Origin: Prostheceraeus crozeri
Taxonomy: Eukaryota; Platyhelminthes; Polycladida; Euryleptidae
Length of the DNA stretch: 64,000 nt
NCBI GenBank assembly: GCA_907163375.1
Contig: CAJQUW010011532.1
Location: 682,001 to 746,000, forward strand
Reading direction: 5' to 3'
Shown: piece by piece, positions 1 through 14,500 of the stretch
How positions within the stretch are numbered: position 1 is the stretch's first letter
How the letters are laid out: each line of letters begins with the position of its first letter
Translations under genes and position numbers: made by a program
The notes under the pieces: generated by a model
Told to the model about the DNA's origin: nothing
The model's database searches: none
The model's input: only the letters and a program-made list of their open reading frames with translations

Positions 1-2258
1 AATAATGAGTTGTTAGTGAAGCATAAACTATAAAGGCCATCTAATTTATGACCAGGAACAGGAGGTCGCCCATAATTGTCATCTTCAAATTTCAAAATGA
101 AAAGTTTAATAGTGTCGCTCATTTGTTGAGTGCGAGTATATTTGGCCAGATATACAGTGGTCCCCCCTTCCAACGTCCACTGAACGGATTAAGGAAAAGT
201 GGTCGTTGAAGGGGTGGTCGCTCTAGGGGAGGATTTTTTTTTCAACATATTTGAAGCCTTTACTGTCTGTGATAGGTAGCCAACATGTACTTCCAGTACC
301 GACGTTGCATCTCAATAGAAAGTGATCGTGCAGCACTATGTGCCTATTCATTTTCTTTTACTAAGTTGAACATTTATGAAATTTTAATTCTTAAAAAATA
401 GGCCTCCTGTAATATGCGCGGTAAACATAACCACAGCTGTACAATGTTGGATATGAATGCTGTGTTAATGTTTATTGTAGATTTTAAAAATGTATCAAAA
501 TAAATGCTAGGCCACATGTTCTTCGTGGCGCTTTCTAACAACAGTGAACGGCAAAGTGTAATTTTCGTTTGCCAGTGTTTTTTAAAAGCTCACTAATTCA
601 CTAATTCATTCTTTTAAAGGTTTGTCAGTATTCTCTGTTTCTTTATCTCAATTCTGATTTCATTTTCGTGTTTTTAGGTAGTGAGGTCAGGAAGGTACGC
701 GATTAACCTCCTTTCACTCATTTGACGATTTTCATAGAGCTGTCGGTCCATGTGTGGTCGCGGATGGAATAAAATTCAAAATATCTCCGAACTCGCTCCT
801 TGCGGAGGAGTGGTCGCTGCTGAGGAGTCAATGCATTGGAAATTGTCCACAGAAGGGGAAAGCGTGGTTGTAGAGCAGTGGTCGCTGAAGGGGGGGGGGT
901 GGCCGTCTGTTGCATTAGAAATTGATATTATATACAAATAAAATAGGGTCAGCATATCCACTGAAATTTTAAAGGGCTGATGTGTGGCAAAAGACTGAGA
1001 CAAGTTGCTGCTTTGCGTAAAGTTGAACACGTTGTCAACCGTTTTTAAAAGGAATATTTATCTGACGTCTTGGTGGATGTCGACGAAACAGAAATGTCTT
1101 TATCTTCTCATGTTTTACTTCCATGTTATGCACATTCTGTCATTTTCACATTACCGGTAAGCTCAGCACTGAGCATTCACTTCACTGAAAGTACTATGAG
1201 TTACGCAATTATCATTATGCGCATTGCAATCGCAGTAATTACATATTTCACAATATCAACGCTCCTCCTTCACCATGCTGAGAAATCAGACTGCGTAGAA
1301 ACATGTGAATCATCTCTTACGACGCAAATAGCTGGAGATGCTTGAGGAATTTACATTCTGTTGAAAAAATCTTAAAGATGCATTTGTTGCAAGCGTCTCT
1401 TTATAGCACACCTTAACTTGTGATTAATCAGTATAGTAGCCTTGATGATATCCACACATTTAAACAATATTCGCTTTACTCTCTGGCTACCGCAGACGTT
1501 ATGTTTTCTACTACTATGACTAAAACAAACGAAGCTCAGCACCTGTGACTGCTTAACTGTAAGTAACTTAAGAGCTGTCACAATTGTTTGTATTATTTAC
1601 ATGAACTCAAAGGGGGACTCAAAAGTCTCCATTGTCATAACTCCAGAAATTTAGCATGCCATGATCGGTACTTGAATTTCGCATTGTCTGTCACCTTATG
1701 CTATAATAGTAGTTCAGTCATTATGGCAAGCTGTCCTATCAATTTCCTCGAAGCAAGAGGCTAGAACCGAGGACATTCTACCCTACGAGTGCGGAAATTT
1801 GGCAGTTTTACTGACTCGACTACTCTACTTCTTAATAATAAAACTTTATAATACTTTGAGATTAAAAACAACGTGGGATGGAAAGGACAACCTGAATAAA
1901 ACCAAGCGATTTCACTTGAACCTTCTAAAATAAAGTGTAAATAGTTTGAGTATTAGTTGTTCCTTTGGTGATATAGTCTTCGATAATTTTCGGCTATTTG
2001 TATGAAAAACTGCTTGCAGAAAGAGACATCTATGCTTGAGCCCCTTTAGCGGTATATGACATCATGCGTGTATCTTGGCTTCATAGTAGTTCATTCTGTA
2101 CTGATTCACTCCGGAACAAGTATAACTTTATTCCAATGTCCCTGTAATCCCATCACGAATGAGCCATTTGTACACCTTAATTCCTTGCATATGTATTTGT
2201 TAAGATCGTATTGTTGCATATCTAGTTAGAGAAATTAATTTAACCTTTTCATTGTCAG
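1..2258. other. Non-coding upstream or intronic sequence of gene A
   Basis: No exon of the EGF type and no other convincing coding region is seen here. The first visible exon of gene A opens in phase 0 inside an EGF repeat, so this stretch should be intron of a gene starting left of the window, unless gene A is truncated. It holds the inverted-repeat element at 155-909; the remainder is AT-rich with nothing recognised. Confidence 0.6.
155..909. mobile_element. Non-autonomous element with GC-rich terminal inverted repeats
   Basis: The left end CAGTGGTCCCCCCTTC and the reverse complement of the right end CAGACGGCCACCCCCCCC share the same layout, each continuing to a GACCACT/GTCCACT block about 30 bp in. 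Motifs such as GTGGTCGC recur inside both ends. The TIR style recalls pogo/Tigger DNA transposons. No TA duplication is evident at the right end and there is no transposase frame, so family placement is tentative. Confidence 0.5.
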
Positions 2259-2520
2259 GAATATTATGAAGGAAATGGATTCACCATGTGCAAACCGAAA
2301 GAATATTGCGGTACTTCAGAGGCAGATTGTGATTCTAAAGCGACTTGCACGAACAAGATCGGATCATACGAATGCAAGTGCAAAGAAGGATATGTTGGTA
2401 ATGGTAAAGTCTGCACTGACGAAAATGAATGCAAAACAGGAAAGCATAATTGTGATGCTCATGCCAATTGCCACAATACAGTTGGCAGTTTCAAATGTGG
2501 ATGTAAAAATGGATACAAAG
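2259..2520 (+). CDS. Gene A exon a1 (EGF repeats)
   Basis: Acceptor TTGTCAG before 2259, donor GTGAGA after 2520. It encodes the end of one EGF, one full EGF with C[12 protein letters not shown], and most of a third. It is 262 bp, phase 0 in and 1 out, identical in length to gene B exon 16. Confidence 0.88.
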
Positions 2521-5500
2521 GTGAGAAAACTTTGCTACAATGGGTATATGCATAACATTCAGACAGTGCATATTTCATCTTTTGATCTTAGTAAATTAGT
2601 TTGGCTTGTAAAATTTTATTAATATATTTTTTTAATAATGAAAAGGAAAAATATCACTGTAGAATTCGCACATTCAGCGGCGCCTCAAAGGATGGACATA
2701 AAGCGGGGATATGCACGAGACGACTCTTTGATATTTCTACCCCATCGTTTTGTTAAACGTACCAATATTTGCAAACGGGTGGGCCTGATTTCAAGTAGAA
2801 GCGGGCCCGTACTGGGTCCGACCTGAAAATGTTGAAAGAACCAAGGAGTAATACTTTGATCCAGAATTCGCAATGATGAGACTAACGTGACACATCTCAG
2901 TTAATTCTGCATTGTGATAGTTATGAAATATCGATCACTTTGCCCTTTCATTCTTGAATTATTTTCAAAATTAATTTTTTTTGATAAAAAATATTTTTTC
3001 AGAGTACGATTTATGTGCGTTCTAGGCATCGTGTGAGGTTGGGAGAGGTGACAATGGAATCGCATTGATCTCCTCCGCTTTGGGATGTCCCAAAAGATGC
3101 GGGTCGAAATGTTGTCAAATGGACACAATAGGAATGAAAGGGTTAATTTGAAAACATTTATCGTCAGCATTGACTCAGCATTATCTTTTACTGCTATTTC
3201 AAATTGGTCGAAACCACTTTTATCTTAATTACAGCTTGCTAATCTTACAGATTGACTATCTATAACTTAGAATATATTTAGCTGACTATTCATACTGTGT
3301 GGCAAAATTCGAGCTCAAATTGATAAATTTTGACAGCCATTTGATAGGCTTATTAAAATCAACCATGGAGATAGGAATGTGAAGTGTGGCTGATCTACTG
3401 TAACAGAATTTGGACCGGCCCGAAATAAAAGGGCCGGAAAATTCAGGTCATTTACAAGTCTGAGATTCTGGCATGCATGCTATGAACCTTTTATATGCAC
3501 AATATAATATAAACAGCACAAAATATCCAACATTGTCACTCTACTCGAGGCAATGAGGCCCTGTTAAGGATGTAGTCGCTTTTTAGTATGTGCCGACAAG
3601 AAGCATATCAGTCGAACGTTCGTTTACTGAGCTTAAAGCTTTTTGCGATGGATTAGAAGTGGTTAAACTTCAGAAAAATGTATGATCAGACAATGCGATC
3701 TGTAAGACTTCCTTGTTATGTGAGCTCGTCCAACATGAAAGATGAAGAGAAACGGGAAGTGAAAATACGTGGTGTAAAATTTCTGGACAATGGAATTGGA
3801 AGAACGTTGCAGTCACGGTCGCAGATGAATCTAATTCTGTGGTTACAGTAAAAAAGCAAATCTGTTGAAAATAATGCGAAAACAAATCATGATTGCTTGA
3901 TATGTCAAACAAATATCATAATGTGAAAGAGTAAAACACATCATTCACCTTGATCAAGCTAACTATGTTGATACCAGCCAACAGAAACACAGAAAAGCTG
4001 TATGCGAACCATGAAAGTGTCAAGTTCATAATGACAAAATAAATAATTCATTAAATGAACCAATGAAAAAATATGGTGGATTGTAGACTGCGGAAAGGTG
4101 CTAGTTGCAATTTGCAGTTTCTTAAGACATTGGTGTTGAATGTAGACACCTATATTGTTAGTTCCCAATGGGATTTAGGATACTTTAAATTACTTTTATC
4201 GCTTCTCTGAAGGAAAAACATAAAATGCATTTTTAACTTAGTTGATTCTAAAGTAGCACTCATCTTCACGAAATTCTACCAGAAAATTCAATTCAATTAT
4301 CTGCATGATCTATTCAACTATTCATAGTCAACAGATTCAACTATCTACATCTTCATTATCTAGTGCAACTTTATTGAACTTTGTTCATAGTTCCTCTCAA
4401 TGAACATGACTGTGAAATGACTGGTCATGCTACCAGTCCATGAAGTACATTGGTGAATTTGTAAGATGCATCACACTTGAATCATCTGGCATTTAGCCTC
4501 ATATGCACTTCTGTCGTGTATTGGAAGCAATTCATCTGTAGGATAATTATCTTTCTAAAAATTGATTATTGAACGGCGAAAACCCGATTGACATTTTGTG
4601 CAGATAACGGATAAACCATTATGACGCACTTGGCAATGTGATGGAAAATGTTAGAAGTCATGATAAAATTATCACCCTTTCAATCAGTTAACTAATTAGT
4701 GCGATTTTTAGTAAGAAGCTGAGTCTTTGGTTTTGCTGCACTCAGACCTTAAAAATCTTTGAATTTATGAAAATTATACGGGAAACGGTTCTGAGAGATC
4801 TAAATTTCTGAGAAGGTCATGTTTAAATTGATGTCAACTCGAAATTATGATTAATTAGTTTTGCAATGAATGTTATTGTTATGTCATAACTTCTTTTCGA
4901 AGGGTTTGCCGATATATGCAGATTCAGCTGTGCCGTGCTCAGTGCTTACTGTCGTGGAACATTCGCTCGGACCGGTCCAAGCTTAGCGACATTCAGATCA
5001 TTCAATGGCGAGGAAAGACGAGAAATTCCACCCAAAGAAGTAGCGGCTGCATTCTTGACAGAATTCGAAATAACCTTCGATTTTTCAGGAATAGGTTTGT
5101 TTGTTGAAACAATTAAATCAATTCATGTAAAAGCAATCAATTTGTCATTATTGGCAGCAGTGGTTACAATAATGAATTAATTCCTAAAAATAATCCACCC
5201 TCCTGTAAGAATCTTCATATTTAAAGATTCATAATTACAAGAGTGAAGACACTAAAAAACAAAATTGTAACTAACCGTTCATTTAATGGCTGAAATGCGA
5301 CAATGTCATTCAGCACTAAAGAACACAAATAGATTGACATTCCTAAAGACATCGTGCGACACGAGCGCATCGAGCAGCGCCATCTGCTTCGCGATTCATT
5401 AATTAAGTTTCGTAACATGTCCATTTGAACACGTTCTATCGACATGTATCAAACCCCGATGTTGCAAGAAATTGAGTGAAGTTTTTTCATCGACGCAGAC

Positions 5501-8500
5501 CGCACTTAGTGATAGCAAGTTCATGATAGCAAATTACATAGTGTCCCGAATACAATAGAACTCGCATTTACTGGTGAGCAGATTCTTTATGAGCAGGCAG
5601 ATTTAACGCCACTGGTTGCGGATTCTAAAAAAGAGCCTTAGGGCGATTTTACCAAAGAATATTCTAAATAGATGAAAAAGATTTAAAAAAATGAAGCTTT
5701 TACGTCACTACTCCCCATACTTGGGGCTTGGACGGTGCTGACACAGTCAGACTTATGGAGCGTTGTAGTACTTTTAGTCCGGATGCCCTTCCTGCCGACT
5801 TCCAATGACACCTTCGGGGCTCGACCTCTGGACCAAAAGATCGCTAGGCCAAGCACTTAACCACTGTGCCACGGAGACCACGGAGAATATTCTAAATAGA
5901 TGAAAAAGATTCAGTCATAAATATCTTTCATTTCACTGACTTTCATAGTAGACATGGCTATCGTCGGCTGCCGTATCGTGATCATTCAGTTTGATTTGGA
6001 AATGTCGTGTACGAGTAGTAGTGTCAGTCGCATGAAATCTGTCTAAAGAATCCATTCGCGGAGTTATTTTTAACATCAATCCCACATTTTCCTTATCAGC
6101 GAATTGACGTCGATGAATATTGTTGAAATAACAAGCCGGTCTCGCGTACATTTCAGGCGCGGGGACAGCTGGAACGTGTAAGGACATTGACGAATGCCAG
6201 TCGGAGAGCGATAATGCATGCGACAAGCAAGCGACATGTACGAATACCGAAGGCAGTTACAAGTGTGAATGCAAAGTCGGATTTAAAGGAAATGGAATGA
6301 AATGTGAAAATGTCAATGAATGCAAGGAGAAATCTCATCAATGCCACAAGAATGCTGAATGCAAGGATACAGTAGGAAGTTATCGTTGTATCTGTCACAA
6401 AGGATATAAAGGTAATCATCAAAATTGAATATGAATACAGGCCTTACCCGGGCCTTCTGTAATTGATTAAAGGAATTCAGTTAATTGCAAAATTTTCAAT
6501 TGAACTTGCCTCTGCTTACTCCACGGCTGATGAACAGGAATAGGAACTAATTGATTTTCACGTTACCAATTGATTAAATTTATTGGCGACTTAGGCGATA
6601 AATTAATTCTAAATTAATTGTTAAATTTCCTACCGAGGTCGGAATGCTGAGTTCCAATTATTGGCGTGATCTGTAACTTTTCATCAATTCTTAATTCAAG
6701 TTGAAATGCTACGCACATCTACATTGATTTCATCCTAACTTCTGTGTCATAGCAAGCATATAAACATCAGAGTATCAAACTTCAGCGTTCTGTAAAACTG
6801 CCATTGTATAATACAACTAGTTTGATAAAACTTCGAGAGAATAAGTGAAGATAAGCCTTCAGATGAAGTTGCAGCTTAAACTTGTATCTCATGCTAAAAG
6901 CGATGTTTTCCCATCGTGTCCAGACCTAATAACAGCTGCATCCCCCTCACTCTTGGCTTTGAGTTTTGATCATAAAATTATCATCAGCGTTGAATACACA
7001 CATCACTGTAAGTCTGCGACTGATGTTTCACGGCAATGTCTATCCGTCATTGGAAGATTGATGTTAAAAATAGATTTAATTGTTCATACAAAATAATTCG
7101 CAGAAATTTATGTGTTTTTGGACATACCTTGCCAAGCAGTCAATTGGTCTAATTAAATTACAATAAATTTTTGTCCAACTAGTTTTTTCCAATCCTATTA
7201 ACGTCCTTGGATTCCCAGTCCTCGGGGTTGGACGGGACTTCACCATTTTCCGAGATTCATGGCAAGGTCCTTGCAAATTCCTGATATCATGAGGTCTTCA
7301 AGGATACACTGGCTCCTTGTTCTTCTTTGATTTCTGATAGCTCGACACCCTTGTAGTTCCCAAAACCTCCCCATCCTTCCCACCCTCTTCACATGACCAA
7401 ACACTCCCAGTTACTCCAGACCACACATTTTCGACTTCCTTGCCTGGTGCACCGTTACTCCTGTCATGCACACACGTATCTCAACATTCTTCATTCGCAC
7501 GCTCACAATATGTCAAACAGCTTCTGCGAGAGGAGCCATGTTTCAGATTTTTGTGCTATGTTCTTTGAGGAGATACTCTTGTTGGACCAAGCAGCAACAA
7601 CTCGAGCTCTTGTTACCACATTGACTGTCTATCACATCTCCCAGGTTACAGAACGTGTTGACTTTTGTGCTAGCTCGGGAGCTATCGTTTGTTTTATTGT
7701 ATGTTTGTATGCTTAATAAAGATGTAAGATTGCACAGTGCCAGTTAGAGTAGATGTCCAGTAGCATGTACTGAAGTCTTAACTAGCTGACGGCCGTAAAA
7801 TAGGACTTAACTACTCGACAGCCTAGATTTCACTTTCACTTTCATTTTTGAAATTTTGAAAGTGAATTTTGAATGAGTTGAAAAGCTTCTGCAAGAGCTC
7901 AATCAAACATTCCTCGAGTATCTGTGTTGATGTTATTATTGGATCTTGCAAGAATTGTTGTCTGTTGCCATTATATTATATATCTACGTATTTTTTTGTA
8001 TTATTATTTTCATAATACTGATTCTAGTTTGCAAGTAGTAAGAATGAAGTTTGTAATTATGATGATACCGTTATGCATGTGAAGAGTGTCATTTATATGC
8101 GCAGGTGACGGTCATCAATGTGAGAACATCGACGAATGCGCTGATCGAAAGGACACTTGCGATGAAAGACATCGGGCGATCTGCAAAGACACAGATGGAT
8201 CATTTGAGTGTAAATGCAAAACAGGATACGTGGGTGATGGTCATCAGTGTCACAGCCCACATGCTACTTGTGTAAAGGATGAGTCCGGTGTTCTGAAGTG
8301 CAAGTGAGTAAATCAATTCTTCATTGTTTTATGAAAAACAAATCAGCAATGCATATCATGAATTCATCTATATATTTAAGAGTATAAAGTATCAAATTTT
8401 ATTGAACATTTTCATAAATTCATGACGTAGTATAATGGTCTTCTAGTACTTCTTGTTCGGTTCGGTTCGATGGGACAACACCTGAATGTTCCCTGAATGT

Positions 8501-11500
8501 TCGGTTCTGTCCGATTTAATATCAGTAAAAAATGCGGTTTCTAATGCTGTCCTGTGCACATGAGCAGCTGCCTTCCTCCACTTACAGCATCCTATCTGTG
8601 ATGGTCAATGCGTCTGGGGGTGCGTTTACACGTGCCGCTTCAGCTGCTCAACCTTAGCTGACACGTTTTACTGACACTCAGAAGATAATAAGATCAATGC
8701 ATTTCTCTTTATCATTCATTTATGTTTTCATTCTTTACTATGATATTGACTAAGTGTTGAAATTCATGGTTTTATTACTTTTGAGGTAGCAAATTACTGC
8801 TGTTGTAAGATTATTTAATGGGTTTGTTCTACCGTGGGTAATTTATTGTTTGAAGCGGAACCTGATGCAGTAAGAGAGATTTAAGGAAGAGATTCACTTC
8901 CAAACTTGTGATGAAATCACTTCTGAATTAAAAGCTAGTGGAGAACAAGATTCCATCTCCTTCCTTGGAATAGCGGTTCCCAACGACTTGTTGTCGAATC
9001 TTACATTCAGTCCATTAGCAAGCAGGCAGCACATCACATTGGTAGTCTCTGTCGTGCCAGCAGCTGTCTTCCAACAGACTGCTCTGCTGAAAAATGGTTT
9101 TTGAAAGGACTTTCAAGCGGTGTCTCACAAGAACCCTTTACTATAAAACTCTTCGACTAAGTTAAAGAACCTTTCTTAAAATCCGATCTTTTTAGTGCTG
9201 TAATTTCTTTTTGTTGAAATTATGTACCCAGAACTCAGTTTCTGAGGCTTCTCAGTCCATCTACTATGTCCCATACCATTCTCACCCATACCTGGTAGGC
9301 AATTTCCGTCATGAACATGAAGTGGTGCCGCGCCTCAGAAACACAATTTATTAACCTTCTTGGACGTATTGGGTAAAGTTTCAAGATCCTATGGAAGAAA
9401 AGCTACAGCCGCTCTCCGTCAGACGCACTGTAGCTTCACATAGTCTCTTCAACAGATGCTATTTCGGTAGAATAGTCTGGCGGCCAGAACGAGTTTCTGC
9501 AAAGGAACGCGGCCGAAAATGACTTTCACAGAATGATGTACACGCTATGCGTTCTAAGAATCTGCTCGTCTGCCGAGTTCTATCTGGTTCTTCTTCATGT
9601 CAGACACTATAAGAGAAAAACACATGGGACCCAAAATGCAGCCTTTGGCAAGAAAAAAGTTTATGTTTTCTCTGATTAAGTGAGAAGTACTGAGCCCAGA
9701 GTCATAAGTTTTGACATGATATGTCTTCAGGTCATCTCCTATCATTTTTATGCATCCCTGTCTATGAAGCTGAACACATTCAGACTTGACAAGCCTCCTG
9801 AGGTCGGCAAACACAAGCATTTTGTGCAATTGAATACGCATTTTACCACATTCTCGCATACATTGCCGAACAGAAATATGATAATATAACATACACATGA
9901 TAGGAAATGACCTAAAGACATTCCAAGTCAAAAATTATGATTTTTGGCTCAGTACTTCTCGCTTAATCAGAGAAAACATAGAAAATTTTATTTTGACAAA
10001 AACTTCAATCTGCTTCCCATTGGATTAACATGTGTATTTCTCTGATCCTGTCTGACAAGAAGAAGAACCAGATAGAACTCGGCAGACGCGTAGATTCGTA
10101 GAAGGCATAGTGTATGCATCATTTTGTGAAAGTCATTTTCATTCTCGTTCCTGCATGAACTCGTCCTGGCTGCCAGACTAGAAGCAGTTTTGCAGTAAAT
10201 GAATATTCCAAACCTAAGATATTCGCTAGAAACTCACATGGGATCGATCTATTCACATGCTGTCCTTTGAGCTCAGAACGCACACGCATTGTGAGTCGCT
10301 CGAAAAGCTTTTTTGTTCGATTGGCACATTATCAGCATCATCTTCTACAGACCACTTTCAAGAGGCGTGTGAATAGATAATTGATGGTGACGATTTAATA
10401 AACATGGAGGATGACATATGTTCGTTCCCCTTAGTTCATTTAAAATGACCTAAATTTCATTTTTTTTTCATTGGTTAGGGAGAGAGATAGAGCGACAGAG
10501 CGGTTTATTTGCATAAATTGGAAATCACTAATACATTTCAATTTCAAAATCAGTTAAATGGTTGGCCATAGCTTCACTCATGACTCTTTGCTTCGCTAGG
10601 AATGAAAATTCTGTAGAAATAAAATTGAACTTAAAAGTCAGCAAAAATCCAATAATTTGTGTTCATGTTCCTTCTTGCAGATGTGCCAGTGGTTACTGGG
10701 GTGATGGAAAGGTATGCAATGATATAAACGAGTGTATGAACCCCAAATGGCAAAAATGCTGCAAAAACGCAATCTGTCACAATACAAAGGGAGGTTACAG
10801 CTGTACGTGCAAGGATGGCTACAAGGGAGACGGCTATTTGTGTGAAGATATTGATGAATGCAAAAAGCAAGATATCTGCATGGACAACGCTGAATGTCAT
10901 GTAAGTGATGATAAGTCTCTGAAGTTGAGACTTTAACACATTTAAGTAGTTATACTTCATGCTGATGTGTTTCAGTTAGGGTTGCGTTATGTTTTGGTTC
11001 ATGTTTAACATAAACAAATCCTGGACTACAGTAAAAAGTGAGTTCTACCGGGTGTCCAGAGTCTTGAACTATAGCGAATGACAAGAAAATGTGACTTTCA
11101 CCATGAACATCGTGACACTTGAAATCATTGTTGTTAACATTGTGACACGAGACCGTGTTAAAGTGCATTGTCTTTTACGTTCAGTCCTTAAGTTATTAAT
11201 TTATTTATGTCACATACGATAGAAAACAGCGTTTCAACTCGATTGTCGCTCTTCACTTTGGTGAAATTTTCATGTGTCAAACGAGGTAGACAACCAAATA
11301 TTCGGTCTTGGAGCCAAGTCAATTCTCAAAGGATGCTTGATGACAGCGTTCAATGTTCGCCGAAGGTGACATTGCGTCGTGGTTTATGGGGATCCCGCTT
11401 TTCTTGTCATTCTTCCGCCATTCTTCTTTCTGGAAACAATGCAAACGGTGTCACATGAAAATATTGCAAAACAGCTATTACCTAAACTTGATGAAATTGG

Positions 11501-14500
11501 ACGTAAAGATGGAGCTACGCCCACACTATTAAATCGCCATCAAGAATAGAAATTGACTCAACGAAATATTTTGATAACTGAATTGGTCATAGAGGAACAG
11601 ATGAATGGGCTGCAAGTAGTCCCGATCTAACTCAGGTATGTACCATCAGAACGCAGGATTTAGTTCATTTGCAAGAACGAATCCTAGAAGCATGTTACGA
11701 AGTCCGAAAATGTGAAGCTATGATGCAAAATGTGCAGCATAAGACTTCAGTTCGATTTCACAAATGTCATGATGTTCATGGTGAACACTTAAAACATTTG
11801 TAAAATTGCAAGTAAGATGTTTTCACTTATTAGTTATTCATGTCATAGCTCATTTCTTGGTCACATAATAATGCACATACATGTATCTTGATATTAGTCA
11901 CATTTTCAAGTTATTCCCTGGTTCCAGACTTCATGGACACCCGGCTGTGACATGTCAGACAGCAGACGACATAGACTATTCTAGGAGTTGACAATCAAAC
12001 ACAAACATTATTGCCAATTTCCTTTTGAAAAAGTGAACTTATCATGATAGTCCGAGAGCTACTCATCATCTCTTCCTAAATTCTCGCACGAGCTTCTTGT
12101 TATTTTTAACTTGTAGATTGTCATCCAACATCAGTAAAACGACAATTCTTAAGCTATACTTTCCAGTCGTCTTGCAAGTTACGGAGTGTCAAAAATCGCA
12201 AAGGTTCATTTGTTTATGCACTGTAGATCCATGTACTTCCGAGTTTGTTACACAGTAACGCAATGATCCAACATTCATTTAAAGCTCAAAATGAGATTTG
12301 TCATTTTTGTGATTTTGATTTCACTTTTAAGCCAGACCTCTTCCAGAGTAGGCAGAAATGTGATGTTCCTCGTATCCGCTAGCTTGCTCGAAATGCTCGT
12401 AAAGATAATGAAAACATCATGACAACCGATGTAATTGTTTGTCCTAATCACAAAACGATATTCAAAGAATTTATTATAGGTGCAATATGATTTATTTAAT
12501 GAAGACATGAATTTAGCATAAGATTGTGAATTGAGATTGACAATTCTTATTTCTTCCTCAATTCGACTTCTCACTTCAATTGCATTCCTACAAGTGTAGA
12601 CGGCATCCGTATCACTGAGATGCATGATGTATTTCGGTCATTCTTGTCGATTGCTTATGCCGAGCCATTTCATCTCGTGCGATCACCGTTAACTATGATC
12701 TGCTATTTATGGGTTCAATACCTATTCAGCAAAAGTCTTGTTATTCAGTATGTATTTCAACTGACCTATTTATCCATAGAAATCCGACGTTTCACTTCGC
12801 GTAAGCTATTGGCGCTAGAATGAACAATAGCTGCTTGTTGACGGTAATTTCAACTTCTCGGTCAGACACCGATCTAGAGGTAAATGTTGCTTGATCTTAA
12901 GAAGAATCAAATTGCTGAAATCCTGTTGTGTTTATATTGAATTCTGTGAATATTTTTGAGAATATTTTTTTCATCACTTACATAAGTTTTTTAAGTTATT
13001 ATTAAGTTATTTAAGTTTTTATAAGTTTTTATATTATGATGATTATCATATTTTTTATCATTACTTTCTTACACCCTCCTATGCATCCTATGAGTCTGCC
13101 GAGTTCCAGTTAATTCCTCTTCTTGTCAGGCAGGGTAAAGGAAAAACACATGTTAATCCGTAGCGCTCTGCAACGTGCTAGACGACTGGAAGTAAATATT
13201 ATTACTAATGAATTGTCGTGTTACTGATGTTGGGTGACAATCTACAAATTGAAGATGACAAGAAGCTCGTGCGCGAATTTAGGAAGAAAACGTCAGTGGC
13301 TCTCGGAGTTTGACCATCGTTAGCATTAGATGAATAAATGACTGCTTTGACTACATTCATTGACGCCTATGCTGAACAACTGTGTTGCGATCTCTGTCTC
13401 CGATGGTACTGATTATGTGATTTCACCACAATCGATTGCTTCATCGGTAAACTAAGACTGAATCGGCCTCTCTCAGCAACTACAATGTCAAATCCAGTGA
13501 CGATTTGTGTAAATACGCGTATACTGAGCTGATCATAAAAAACGGAGCACCTAAATTTCGCTGAAATTCAATCGATTCTCGTGTCTTTCAGTCGCATCGC
13601 ACAACAACGTACCATACATCATTCGAGAGCTTGCATTCTCAGCTTTAAAATGAGCTATGGTAGACTTGTATGCGTTATTGTCGTTGCTGAGCAGTGCTCA
13701 AAATATAAAAATTACTCAATTTACAAATCGCAATTTTTCAATAAGAAAACATGTGAGTATGATAATTTTTCAGGCACGAGGGGAAAAGGAGCATTTTCTG
13801 AACTGTCTCAGAATTCTAAACATTCAATGATACGGCATTGCTTTTTCAGAACACTGACGGTGGTTACAAATGTGTTTGTAAAACCGGATTCGTTCAAAAA
13901 GGCGCCATGTGTGTGGACAAAGATGAATGTGTATTGAATGAGCACAATTGTGACGCAAATGCAGATTGCACCAACACAATCGGAAGTTTCACTTGTAAAT
14001 GCAAGGATGGATATTCTGGTGAGGGAAGGCGTCATAGCTGCATCAATATTGATGAGTGTCACGAAAAGAAAGCCATGTGTGACAAGAATGCCAAATGCAT
14101 TGACACTCCTGGGTCCTACAAGTGAGTACTATCATTATTATTTCATTTAGTGATGAGGATTGCTCTCAGCCGAGGTGTGGAAGTGGAGGCGAATGCCCGA
14201 CGACCGCTTCCGAAAGTATCATGATACTAATGACTGACGCAATTCGCGTGTCAGGGCGAGGCGAGGCACTTCTGACTTTTGACCTCAAGTCTTGATATGA
14301 GTTATAATAGTTGTCATATTTAGTGCTTACCCTATTACACCTGATTACAAATTGGCACCTGTATTACTAAATGTAGTTACTTCTAATTTTCTCATTATTA
14401 TGAAAACGAAGGTGTTTTATCTCAGAATACTGGCATTCGAAATCAGAAAACCTCAGTATCATCTTATCAATGACAACTTTACACAACACGGATTGGTGTG

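Noticed and set aside
1070-1345. 91-codon frame with a hydrophobic stretch left of gene A
   Set aside because: No homology recognised and no splice or promoter context; it cannot supply the phase-0 EGF donor needed by exon a1.
4906-5180. Open stretch with an exon-like appearance in gene A intron 1 (acceptor-like CGAAG and 60-80 open codons)
   Set aside because: It does not encode an EGF or other known module, the acceptor lacks a good pyrimidine tract, and gene B has no counterpart between exons 16 and 17.
7393-7716. 107-codon frame in gene A intron 2 as a possible small gene
   Set aside because: It starts in His/Ser/Cys-rich low-information sequence, has no recognised motif and no promoter; at most a decayed repeat.
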